Positions 35,236 through 45,185 of a DNA stretch of 64,000 nucleotides are shown here, piece after piece. The position numbers and the translations under genes were made by a program. Position 1 is the stretch's first letter, and each line of letters begins with the position of its first letter. The notes under the pieces were generated by a model. It had not been told where the DNA came from. It saw nothing but the letters and a program-made list of their open reading frames with translations, and did no database searches. Source of the stretch: Climacium dendroides (Eukaryota > Streptophyta > Bryopsida > Hypnales > Climaciaceae); contig OX467082.1 in NCBI GenBank assembly GCA_950106755.1, positions 620,001-684,000 of the forward strand, in the 5' to 3' direction.

Positions 35236-36226
35236 TTTTTTTATTTGCCCGAGCAACCCAAGAAAAAGTCAAAACCCCCCTAGGATAGTCAAAGTATATA
35301 CCTAGTTGGCATACTATGGCTAAAAATGGGTATTTATACCCCTCAACCCATATGACTGATGTCTGAAGCGACTGCTTCTAAATGACTGGAGTCAGTCATA
35401 TTCCGAGTCATCTACAGTGATTTCTGCGTGAGTCATATTTTTTTATTTTACGACTCACTGCAGTCATATTTTGCAGTCATAAAACACTGCCTTTGTTGTA
35501 GTGCATGCGGAGGAAGGTAAAATGCGCCCTCTTGTTCTGATGGACTCATTACTCTTCTGCCTTCATTTTGAGCAATGCTGCCTATTGGAATTCGTGTCAT
35601 TTGGCGTGACTAGACACGATTGCTACCATTTGTTACTAGGGGTCCGATCTACAGGGCCCTGATAAGAAATCCTCAGAGGGAGTCCATAGGTCATTGAGGT
35701 CCGAGATGGCAGGAAAGTGGTTGAACGTCATCCTGGACTTCAATGGCATTCTATGTGTTACAGAAGATTGGAAGTCCAAGGGGGCAAGAAATGCATACAA
35801 CCAGAAGTCGAAGCTACACTCGGCCATAGTCGGGGCCATTGTAGGACCCAAAGCTGTCTACGTCAGGTCCAGCTGCTCCTCGTTCTTGAAGGAGTTAGGC
35901 AGGATAGCATTCGTCTCAGTGTGGAGTTCCATGAAGAAGTCCACCACTAATGAGATCTGCGCTTATCTGTTCCGGGATGGAAGGTTGCTCTTCCAAGTTC
36001 TTAGGCAGGACGCATGCAAAACATTGAAGCACTGGAATGGAGCCAGCACGTGGATCCCCTATAAGGAACCGGAAACCGACAAGGTATTGTTCCTCAAAAA
36101 CCCGGATGTGCTTTTCGCCGACTCCCGAACCAACTTCACTCTTAACAATACAGTCATAGTCGATGACAGCCTTCGGAAGCACATCATGAACAAACCGGAA
36201 AATGTTGTAGTCTCGGAGTCCTAGAG

Positions 36227-36430
36227 TGTCGCAGCACAGGGTAAGTGAAATTCACAAAAATCTCTTTAAAGCATAATAAAGTGACTCTAAAGATCAAACC
36301 CAAGAGACTTTGTGAAGTGTTTCGTGTTACTAGATGATTTGAGGAAAGTTTTCCAATTCCATTATTTTTCTTTATACCTCTCTCACCCTTTTTCCCAAAT
36401 ACCGGTTGATTTCCTGATCCTCCTAGGATC
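36227..36430 (-). repeat. LTR fragment ending the FCP1-like gene
   Basis: Begins TGTCGCAGCACAGGGTAAGT and matches the LTR at 731 over AGTGACTCTAAAG, TCAAACCCA and TGTGAAGT. The preceding 5 bp (TAGAG, 36222-36226) would be the target duplication, but the matching copy was not found. The fragment gives way to gypsy pol of the opposite strand after about 200 bp, so it is itself interrupted. Confidence 0.65.
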
Positions 36431-36432
36431 TT

Positions 36433-38403
36433 TTGCCAAACATTCGAGACCTGCACATATCAGTTAAAGAATCTCTTCAGGAACCAGGTTCTCCTCTTAC
36501 TTTAAAACCCCAAAAGGAAAAGGATATTGTTTCAAGGAAACTTGAGGCGGGACTTATGACCTTTTTGGATGACATTCCTATAGAAAATGTTCATCATTTA
36601 GAAATAGATGGCACTCAAGAATTATCTTGGGAGTCCATCCTTACAGAAGAAGAAATTCTTCCTAATCTACATTTTCGTAGAACGTCAAGAGGACTTCAGG
36701 TAGGAATTGACCTTCCTACCTATCCACCCATACCCAATGACTGGTACCATGGCCCTAGTGATCCTGTTTATGTTCAAGATTCTGATTGGAAAGAAATGGA
36801 TGTTTCTTTTCCAGGGGAAAAAACCAAACTAATTAAAGTAGGGGCACATCTGGAAGGACAGGAGCTAGAGGATTATCGATCCTTAATCTTAGAATATAGG
36901 GATGTGTTTGCATGGTCATATCAAGAACTGAAAGGGATACCATCCAACATTGTTGAACATACAATCCCTGTCCAACCGAATACAATTCCGATTAGGCAAA
37001 AGCAGAGGCGAATGAATCCATTCCTCCAATTGATAGTTAAAGCAGAAATTGAACGGTTATTGGAAGCAAGGCTCATTCGTCCTGTAGAAATCACGGATTG
37101 GGTTTCTCCCATGGTCTTGGTAAAAAATAAAAATGGGAAACTTCGAGTGTGTGTGGATTATCGCCAACTAAACAAACACACTCGAAAAGACCATTTTCCC
37201 CTTCCTTTCATCAACACCATTGTAGATGAAGTAGCTGGTAACGAATTATTCACCTTCATGGATGGATATTCAGGCTACAACCAAATCTCGATAGCACCAA
37301 AGGATTGGTCGAAAACTGCCTTTATCACTCCGTGGGGGACATTCATTTATGTAGTAATGCCATTTGGCCTTTGCAATGCACCTTCCGCCTTTCAACGAGT
37401 GATGAGTTTTGCATTTTCTGATTTACTACATAAATCAATGACCGTCTACATAGACGATTTTAGCACTCAGTCCGCTAGCAAAGACCATCTTTCACTAGTG
37501 AAAGAAAGTCTTATCCGTTGTAGAAGAACTCAGATTGCTTTAAATCCAGACAAGCTATTCCTAGCTGTAAAAAAAGGAGTCTTGTTAGGCTATGTCGTTT
37601 CAAAGGAAGGGAAAACAGCTGACCCTGAAAAGGTCAAAGTCATAATCAGCCTTCGTGCATCCACCAATGTCAAAGGGGTATAGAGGGTGTTAGGGCATGC
37701 GAGATTACCGGGATACTACTGAGAATTGATTAAGGATTTTGCTACTCATGCACAACCTTTGACCAATTTGATCAAGAAATCAGTTAAATTTGATTGGACC
37801 CCCTTGTGCCAACAAAATTACGATGAGCTGAAAAGAAGATTAGTAACTGCCCCTGTCCTCAAACCCCCCAATTGGAATCAGTCATTCCACGTATATTGTG
37901 ACGCTTCTGCATTGGCGGTAGGAGCTACCTTATGTCAAATCGCAGAAGATACGGGAAGAGAACATTTAATAGCCTTCTCTAGTTGTCAACTTACAGTAGC
38001 TGAGCGCAATTACACTGCCACTGAGAGAGAATGTCTCGCTATGATCTTCTCGATAAAAAAATACCGACATTATTTGCTTGCTAACGCTGTGGTCTTCTTT
38101 GTTGATCACATGGCCATTAAGTACATTGTCAACAAAGTAGAGTTAAGCAGAAGGTTAGCCCGATGGATTTTGCTACTAGCAGAGTTTGACAAACTTTGGG
38201 GTAGATTTCTTCATTCAAGTCCTACATTGGCCTTTGCCTACGTCAATTCCAGTAGTTACCTACGGAGAGACGTGGGATTGCATAGTCTACCTTCTATATT
38301 AAAAACGATTTGCGAAGACTTGAGCTTGAGTTCTTTCGTGCCATCCTTCCATCTCTCTTTCAATCCAAGCCAACTCCATTTGGGGTGGATAGTTGGAGTT
38401 TAG
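36433..38403 (+). pseudogene. Ty3/gypsy pol: reverse transcriptase and RNase H
   Basis: A 416-codon open stretch (36433-37683) holds the gypsy RT. Visible are ARLIRPVEITDWVSPMVLVK, RVCVDYRQLNKHT, FTFMDGYSGYNQI, MPFGLCNAPSAFQ and the catalytic VYIDDF near 37443. The upstream part (EYRDVFAWSYQELKGIP) is the usual linker before RT; the protease is not visible. After TAG 37681 and TGA 37720 in the same frame, RNase H continues (FHVYCDASALAVGATL, ERNYTATERECLAMIF). The family pattern is lost near 38195, before integrase; the remainder to the stop at 38401 is unrelated. The element is a decayed fragment on the strand opposite to the LTR fragment just before it. Confidence 0.92.
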
Positions 38404-38418
38404 TAGAGCATAGGCAAG

Positions 38419-39069
38419 ATGCCAGGTTGCAAAGGTAACAATTCGGATGAAGGGTCATCAGCATCACCCTCTCTATTAGTTCCACTAGAGCTAGAGTTAC
38501 AACTGGAGGAGGAGTTGGTCTTAGAAGACCTGCTTACACAACCCAACACCAGTACCATTTCTCAAACTTAAGAGGAGCAAGTATCTGAACCAGTGACTGA
38601 TGAACCAATGGTACAATTTGCCACCGAGTTAGCTTCTCCACCTATCATTGGAAGAGAACGTGCGGACTTAAACTTTGAGGGATTGGTGGAAATGCCTTCC
38701 GAATTAGTAAGCTTGGAGAATCTCATTGCCTCACGACGGCGACGACGAGAAGAAGAAGATCAGGCTGGTAGGGAACATCCTCTTCCACGAAGCCCTACTT
38801 ACCGAACTCAAGAAGATCCTTGGCTGCGTGGCACCAGATCTATTATGATCTACTTACAAAATCGGCCAAGTGAGGTCGCCAATGAACCAACCATGCTCAC
38901 AGGTTCCTTTTACAATTTGGGCGATGTCGAGAGCATCAGAAGAAGGTCCTTCGGCAACCGGCATGAGATCATGGCTTTTGGCCCTCTCAGGGTTTTATCC
39001 GCCCACCTCCGCATAATATACGTCTTGGAAACCCTTGTTCACTTACTAACATTCTTCGGAATGTTGTAA
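38419..39069 (+). pseudogene. Unrecognised retroelement-associated ORF
   Basis: From ATG 38419 one frame runs to 39069 with a single in-frame TAA at 38569. The product is acidic at the N-terminus (LELELQLEEELVLEDL), has an Arg-rich patch (ASRRRRREEEDQ), then NRPSEVANEPTMLTGSFY and a hydrophobic end. I recognise no domain. It follows gypsy pol and precedes LTR-like DNA, so it may be an extra ORF of that element. Confidence 0.4.
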
Positions 39070-39339
39070 GGTCAAGGTTTAAAAAAAAATAAAAATAAAA
39101 TTTTAAAAAAAAAAACTAAACTATGTAGGGGGATAACAAGGATATTTATACTTTCCAACCGGCACATCAGACGTCTCTAGCCATCGGGACGTGGTGACGG
39201 TGGTTACGAGTTACCGATTTATTTCCCCGGCGACGACGGTTTGATCCCGAGGCCGGTTGGTGCTACCCTTGAGCTAGTGAAAAGGCAAGAAACGTTACCA
39301 ACAACCGCGGTTGGAGACACCCCCTTTTGAAGCTCAGAG

Positions 39340-39640
39340 CATTGAGGTCTTGAACTACTTCCCTGTTTTTTCTTTATATTACTTTTCTTTTTCTATTTTT
39401 AGTCCAAACTCACTCCATTGAGGGAGGAAGATGGGTTTGAAATATTTTTTGGCTATAGGTCCAAATTTGTTCCATCAAAGGTGGAGAGGGTTTCTCTTTC
39501 TTATATTCTATCCTTCCTTTTTTAGTTCCAAACTCACTCTGATGAAGGCAGAAGGATGGGTTTTATAATTTTTTCTCTATAAATCCAAGTCAACTCCAAT
39601 TGAGGTGGATGGGACAAAACAAGAAAATTAAAAACTAGAT
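39340..39640 (+). repeat. ~110-bp imperfect repeats between pol and LTR-like DNA
   Basis: Three related segments share TCCAAACTCACTCCATTGAG / TCCAAATTTGTTCCATCAAA / CCAAACTCACTCTGATGAAG followed by a GG(A)GGAA.ATGGGTTT segment. A further copy-like phrase, CCAACTCCATTTGGGGTGGA, occurs near 38370 and AACTCCAATTGAGGTGGATG near 39590. No gene. 39070-39340 holds nothing recognisable. Confidence 0.5.
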
Positions 39641-41520
39641 AAATAGAAAATGAACAAAAAATTGTGCAGTAAAGATTTCTCGAAATCTTTTAGTCTGAGA
39701 GTTGGTTCCCATCAAATTCTTGTTTTAAAACCTTGTATATAGTAGACCCTCTTGAGAGATATCCAAGTCAATGGGACGTACAAGATAATCCACAACAAAA
39801 GATCAGTCAATCCAAGGTATTAGTCTGGTTCCCTAGTATGATCGCCTTTGTAAATACAAAGAAATTGACCGTATGCCCATGGATAGCAAAAGAGTTCTAG
39901 GTCCTATGATTAGGAATCATTCCCAGAAGGCCGCCATATGTGAGTGCCCATTTAGTCACTCATGATTCGGAATTGTTTTTTTGTGATTTTATAAAGTTTT
40001 GAGTGTAGTTTTATATACAAAAAGCCCAAAAAAGAATGAATAACCAAAATGGAGATGTCACATACCAAAAGGACCTTTGGTCCTAATTGAGGCATTTTTA
40101 ACCAAATCCTACATGTAGATAGGGTAGAAACCCAGAAATTGTACAAAATAACCATGTTTAGTAGAAATTGTCCAACTTATCTAACCATGCCTTTCATTGA
40201 CAGATCCTAACCAAATTGGTTCAAGGGAACTATGTAAAAATCTTAGTATAGATTCCCAAAGAAGAGGTTTCAGTTTTCCCATTCCATCGGCAAAATAGTA
40301 GAAACTCCAATTGTTAGCCTACAAGTGAAGAAAACTCAAGACGAATCATAGGAGGGCATCTACAACTTAAGTACGGTATTTCGAAGTGGAAATCATGCCA
40401 GAAGTTCAACGGAGCAATCGGCTCACCAAGATTCTCTTCTATTTGGAAGATTCGCTTTTTACCAGAAATTAAAGGAGATAGCGGGATTTGATTCTCCTTC
40501 CTTAGATGTGCAAAACGGGAATATGAGTTTGCACATCCCTTGTGGAACTCCATGAGAGGTTCCATGAAAATTTTCGGTTTTTTCTGATTTTCAAAAGATC
40601 TTTTTCCGGATAGTCAACCGTTGGAAGTAATGATGGAAAATTCCTAGAAATTACCCAAGAAGCAGTAAAATCTCACTAAAAATTAGGGTAGCTTCTTTTA
40701 TGTTAATTACAAGCTCCAATAAGTTTTGTGGCATTCCGATAGTCAGAAGATGCAAAACCATCAAGATCCTCCAAAATTGGCAAATTTAAAGATTAATCGT
40801 GGAGTTGACCGGCGTACGGGGAGCATACGGAATCGGATTAAGGTCGAAGCGGGGTCTTTTCTTACTCCCTTATACCTACTAAAGAGCCTAGGCTAGTTAC
40901 TTTTCTTAGAAAAGTTGATCTCCAAAAGTTGGGTTTTTATCCAATTTTGGTCTTCTAGTTAGCATTAGAAATCTTTGTGATTTTGACATAGGAAAAAGGG
41001 GTGGGGGATTCCATTAGACTAAAAATGGCCTTCTGAAGCCAATGGTACAATCTGTTTGTGATTTGGAGCATTTCTCCAAAAGTTAGGAATTTGAACCAAC
41101 GTAGAAGTGAAAATTGGGCAAATTAGATGAAAATCTTAATTGATAAGATTACCTTGTAGGAAAAGAGAGGAGGGGGGTGCCTTTGGGAGAGTATATAAGG
41201 TCACCCATTCTCCTCTCAAAACACCCTTTAGGTTCATTTTGAATCGCCTTGTTTTCATTTGGGTCCATTTAGTTGGATTTTGGCCATTTAGGCCACGTTG
41301 CCAAATTTCCTTGTTTTTGGAGCATTTCAAGCTTCTTTGTTGTTGTTTTTGGATCTTTCTTGAAGGACTTGGGATCCCTTCAAGCTTAGCTATCTTCTTG
41401 TGACATTTCTTGTGGGTTATTTGAAACTTGGGTGATGTTTTGAGGAGTTCTTGTATTTTGTTGACGTTTTGTAGGTGTTTTGAACTAACTTTGTACTAAT
41501 CCTAGAGTCTCCTTCCCCTA
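39640..41520 (+). repeat. LTR-like block with promoter (ends approximate)
   Basis: A long non-coding block lies between the repeats that follow pol and a leader that begins with a primer-site-like motif. Near its right end is a TATA box (TATATAA, 41193-41199) in the context GGGAGAGTATATAAGGTCAC, suited to an LTR U3 promoter with U5 up to about 41520. I could not find the second copy or terminal TG/CA with a duplication, so this is inferred from layout. Short ORFs inside are not called. Confidence 0.45.
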
Positions 41521-41524
41521 TGAC

Positions 41525-41542
41525 TGGCGATGCCGCTTGGGA
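41525..41542 (+). other. Candidate primer binding site
   Basis: TGGCGATGCCGCTTGGGA resembles the TGGCGCCGTTGCCGGGGA site of tRNA-Asp-primed plant gypsy elements (about 13 of 18 by eye). It directly follows the LTR-like block and precedes the leader repeats. Confidence 0.5.
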
Positions 41543-41649
41543 AAACTCTCTAGCGTCGTTTAAGTTATTTTAGCACTAACATTTGGTAGCTTATTGTTTA
41601 CTAACAAATCATTTCCCTTGTGGTTGTCCGTATTCTCCTTGTTTCTTGT

Positions 41650-42180
41650 ATCATGGCGAAGCTTTGACTTTATGTGTTTTAAAGTCGGGAGATTTCTTTA
41701 GGGATTTTGTTAAAACACAGCGGAGCCTTGACTATGATTAAAAGAAATTTATAGAATTTTTAGTGATTTTCCAAGAGACGGCGAAGCTCTGACTTTGATT
41801 AGAAGAAAGTTATAGAATTTTTAGGGATTTTCTAAGAGACGGCGAAGCTTTGACTTTGTGTGTTTTGGGGTCTTAGAATTTTTGGGAATTTTACAAACTA
41901 CAGTGAAGCTTTGGCTTTGTGTGTTTTAAAGTCGGGAGTTTTCTTTAGGGATTTTGTTAAAACACAGCGGAGCCTTGACTATGATTAAAAGAAATTTATA
42001 GAATTTTTAGTGATTTTCCAAGAGACGGTGAAGCTCTGACTTTGATTAGAAGAAAGTTATAGAATTTTTAGTGATTTTCTAAGAGACGGCGAATCTTTGA
42101 CTTTGTGTGTTTTGGGGTCTTAGAATTTTTGGGAATTTTACAAACTACAGCGAAGCTTTGGCTTTATTACTTCCCAAAAG
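41650..42180 (+). repeat. Nested tandem repeats in the retroelement leader
   Basis: A unit of about 248 bp occurs twice (from about 41653 and 41901), each with GTGTTTTAAAGTCGGGAG and AAAACACAGCGGAGCCTTGA. Within it is a ~61-bp sub-unit (GACGGCGAAGCTCTGACTTT ... AGAAAGTTATAGAATTTTTA). The phrase GCGAAGCTTTGACTTTGTGT recurs at each sub-unit. No coding sense. Confidence 0.85.
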
Positions 42181-42419
42181 AAAACACTAGTATTCTCACA
42201 AAAACTTCCTCTAGAATTAGAACAAATCTCCAACCCGTGTGTTTTTTAACACATCAAGTTTAGTCTCCAAACATTTGTTTGGAAAAGTTGAGCTCAGCCT
42301 CCAGATTAGAGCTCAGCCTCCAGATTAGAGCTAAGCCCCTAATTAAAATTAGGAAAAATTGTGAAAAGTGGTGAATTTAGTCTATAAGAAAGAAGGGAGA
42401 AAATTGCGAAAGCAAATCA

Positions 42420-42565
42420 ATTGGTATTGGAACAACAAGGCACCGGGCACAACAAGGCATCTGGGCATCAACAACAAGGTGCCAAGGCACCAGAACGATT
42501 GGGGCTTGGACCTGACTGAGGCTTGAACCTAACTGGGGCTTGAACCTGACTGGAAGCTTGACCAA
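42420..42565 (+). repeat. Short clustered direct repeats
   Basis: Small repeats such as ACAACAAGGCAYC, GGGCTTGAACCTRACTGG (three times) and AGCTTGA. No gene is seen from 42.2 to 43.9 kb apart from a possible short exon ending at a donor-like GAG|GTATGAAC near 43256. Confidence 0.5.
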
Positions 42566-43936
42566 CTGGGAGCTTGATTGCATAATTTGATTCCATGCCC
42601 GGTTGGAGTTCTAATTCATAAAAATTCAAAATACTAGATAGGAGACCAAGGGAAAACTAAATTTCATATTATAGTAGTGATTAATCAAATAACACAAATT
42701 GAAGAAAAATTAGAAATAAATTAGCATCGCAAAGAGTAGGAAGTGTCACAATTAGAAGGTAGGAAGTTAAGAAGTTCCCAATTAGCAACGTTTCCATTAC
42801 TAATTGGGAGTTTCAACATAGAAGAGAAATAGGAGTCAAATTAGAACCTTTCAAGTCAAGTAGAAGGAGTTCAAACAACCTCAAAGAACAAGTGAAAGAG
42901 ATGAAGAGTTCATTGGGAAGTTAAGGTGTCATTAGAAGTTGATAAGATTAGGTAGGAAATCTTAGAGAAGGAGTTTAGACCATTAGAAAAAAAAGATAGA
43001 ATAATAATTGACTTTAGATTTTCAAGGGTCAATTATTATTTCAAAGTCAACCATTTGAATACAATAATGGAGGGGGAATAGTATAGAAGGGAAAGAAGTG
43101 ATAGTAAAAGAAAAGAAATAGTACAAGCCTTATCTTCTGTATTTTCAGCCCTACATTAAGCTGTGAGCAAAATTACCAAACGACTTCAACTAATGGCAAA
43201 TGATGGGGAGCTCAATGAAGTGATGGACAACCTACCGGATTATGTCTCCATCGAGGTATGAACTCAACTTCTCCTATTTCTTTTTGATGTCCAAAGTTTA
43301 GCATTTATACCATTAAACCGAACTTCAAACATGATTCAGAGGGTCTAGAGTAGATTTTAGTCAAAGTTTATCATTTTATATTTGTAGATTAGGTCTAGAG
43401 GATTCCAAAAACATATAACACTTAGAAAACCGAGTTAAAACGACCAAGATATGGAAAGATGAAGTTTAGGGGTCAAAATGGATGAAAGTTAGATAAATCA
43501 TCCAAAGTCAACCATATTAGAAAGTCAAATAGTAAATAGAGTTCAGAGCCCAAAAGTCAAATCTCAAGTAAAAGTATAAGGTAGATTAGTAGAAATCAAT
43601 GGATGAAGTTTGATGAACCAATTAGCGGTCAAACTTCATCCTTCCATAACTATTGTTAAAAAGCTCGGATGAGGACGAGTTTTATATTTTTAGAAATGGC
43701 ATAACATGTTCTATCACTTAAAATGATAAATCTAGACTGAATTCATTTTGAATAAAAACCACATTGGCTTAGTTAGTTGAGATAAAAAGGTAAAACTTAT
43801 AGTTATTTAGAATTTCTTGTTGTTTTGTTTATTTTTCACATGTAGGAGTTAGAAAAGATCCATTGCTTGGAAGGCACAATGAATTGACGCTAGGCACCCT
43901 TAGGACAAAACTTATAAAACAACACTAAGAACCTAG

Positions 43937-44479
43937 TTGTGCAATGCTAGTTTACCATGGGTGGGTAAAAAAGTACTCACAGGTGGTCGAGGAGGGAGGA
44001 ACACTAGTAGAGATTCATCTTCAAGGCCCCCCAATCGAGATTCTCCGCGAGGAATTGGAGCAAGAAGACCAGTAGAGGAGGTACTTCCATTTTTACGAAC
44101 TCCAGCACGTGTGGTTCATGGAAATCGAAGAGGTCCTACTATCAATTCAGATGCGGAAGACTCCGCAGCGAGGCGACATAAAAGATTGAGAAAGATCCAT
44201 AGAGACGGAAGAAGAGTCATTGAGCTTCGAAATGAGAACTTTGAATTTGAGGGTCACGGAATGGAAGAAGAAGAGTGTGGAAGTGAAGACATGGAAGATG
44301 TAGAGGATGAAGAAGTCGACGATGAGGCGCCTGCTGATGAGGATGTACACATTCCACAAACTCATGTGGCTGGACCTTCTATAGGACGTGTCCGTAGATC
44401 TAGTCGATTGAGTAATATACCAAAAGTAGTAGATGAAAATGAAGAAGATTCTAGTTCTTCAAGAATTATGAGTGAGTAG
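43937..44479 (+). CDS. Unrecognised acidic ORF in retroelement DNA
   Basis: A 180-codon ORF. It starts basic (GGRGGRNTSRDSSSRPPNRD), continues RRHKRLRKIHRDGRRVIELR, and ends with a long Glu/Asp run and SIGRVRRSSRLSNIP. No catalytic or zinc motif is visible. It might be the N-terminal gag-like part or an exon of the element whose leader lies upstream. The first Met may not be the true start because the upstream sequence is intron-like. It could also be chance coding in decayed DNA. Confidence 0.35.
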   Translation: MCNASLPWVGKKVLTGGRGGRNTSRDSSSRPPNRDSPRGIGARRPVEEVLPFLRTPARVVHGNRRGPTINSDAEDSAARRHKRLRKIHRDGRRVIELRNENFEFEGHGMEEEECGSEDMEDVEDEEVDDEAPADEDVHIPQTHVAGPSIGRVRRSSRLSNIPKVVDENEEDSSSSRIMSE

Positions 44480-44869
44480 TATAGAAAATTGTGGTAGGAA
44501 ACCAGCGCTGAAGTGGTAGGGCTTGGGAAACAATGGTCCATTGTATTGTTCTTGGTTTATATCAAAGTATAAAATTGGAAATTGTTTTTGGATTCTACCC
44601 TAAATTTTGGAACTTCGTAATTTATAATTTGTCATACTCATGAACAAGTTTGCAAGAAGCATAATTTCAACTTGTCTATATTAAATTCTAGGGAAATATA
44701 TATTCTAATAGGAGCAAATTCACACATTGCATAAAGATTAAATGCAATAAAGTTTCTCCGCAAATAAAATCCAATTACAATGAAAAAGAAGTCCTAAGTT
44801 CACCTTCTTCATCGTCCACTTCTGGTCTTTTTGAAACTAAAAGCATTTCACAGTTGGGGCTGTGGGAGC

Positions 44870-45185
44870 AACCATTGTTCCACTACGTCTCCGCCCAACA
44901 CATTCACGCGTTCGCACCAGCGTCCCCGCTTCTTTGGAGACGCCCACGCCCAAGAAGGGAACGTCTCCGCCAAATGACGTCCACACATTAGCGTCCACGC
45001 CCTAGTCCCAGAACGTCTTCACTCAAGTACGTTCGCGCCCAGTCACCATTGTCCCCGCCTACACATATACGTCTACGTCCATGCGTTGTACGTCTCCACC
45101 CATAATTGTCCTCGCCCATGCAACTACGTCTTAGCATGGACTACTCGTCCATGCCCAACATCCACGCCCTCCCTGAAACGTGGAT
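44870..45185 (+). repeat. Degenerate CGTCTCCGCCC repeat array
   Basis: About 15 variants of ACGTCTCCGCCCA (ACGTCCACGCCC, GCGTCCCCGC, ACGTCTACGTCC, ACGTCTTCACTC) follow one another at roughly 20-bp spacing. The block is GC- and CpG-rich in an AT-rich neighbourhood. It starts CACTACGTCTCC, so a CACTA subterminal origin was considered, but no matching end or duplication was found. The ORF at 45086-45346 is a shadow. Confidence 0.6.

Larger units (their letters stand above)
33228..35503. mobile_element. Non-autonomous CACTA element, 2.28 kb
   Basis: The left end CACTACAACAATGGTAGTGT is matched by the right end read inversely (CACTACAACAAAGGCAGTGT). CAT flanks both sides (33225-33227 and 35504-35506) as the 3-bp target duplication. 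It encodes no transposase; short hydrophobic ORFs at 33.7-34.4 kb are translations of T-rich repeats. It sits in an exon of the FCP1-like gene, 10 nt upstream of the splice donor. Its ends resemble the right end of the element finishing at 55461 (CACTACAA...CAGTG...ATGACTGC), so that family may have mobilised it. Confidence 0.95.
32558..36224 (+). pseudogene. FCP1/NIF-like HAD-family protein, split by a CACTA
   Basis: Exons in agreeing phases: up to 32822 (start unclear, about 32558), 33050-33227 joined to 35507-35516 once the CACTA and one CAT are removed, and 35640-36224. The exon 32822/33050 junction makes a Gly codon; the 35516/35640 junction is phase 0. The N-terminal part is Pro/acidic-rich and probably disordered. 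The last exon has the FCP1-homology order: LDFNGILC (motif I), GPKAVYVRSSCSSFL, FVSVWSSMKK (motif II), then VIVDDSLRKHIMNKPE (DDS motif). Motif I is DxN rather than DxD, so the acid/base Asp of active phosphatases is missing; plant NIF-like relatives can share this. The frame ends at TAG 36222, just where an LTR begins, so the C-terminus is probably truncated. Role in its repeat unit unknown. Confidence 0.75.

Noticed and set aside
36222..36240. Natural last exon of the FCP1-like gene ending CACAGG|GTAAGT
   Set aside because: The same sequence occurs at the LTR start near 731 (GTACAAGGTAAGT), so it belongs to the LTR and not to the gene.
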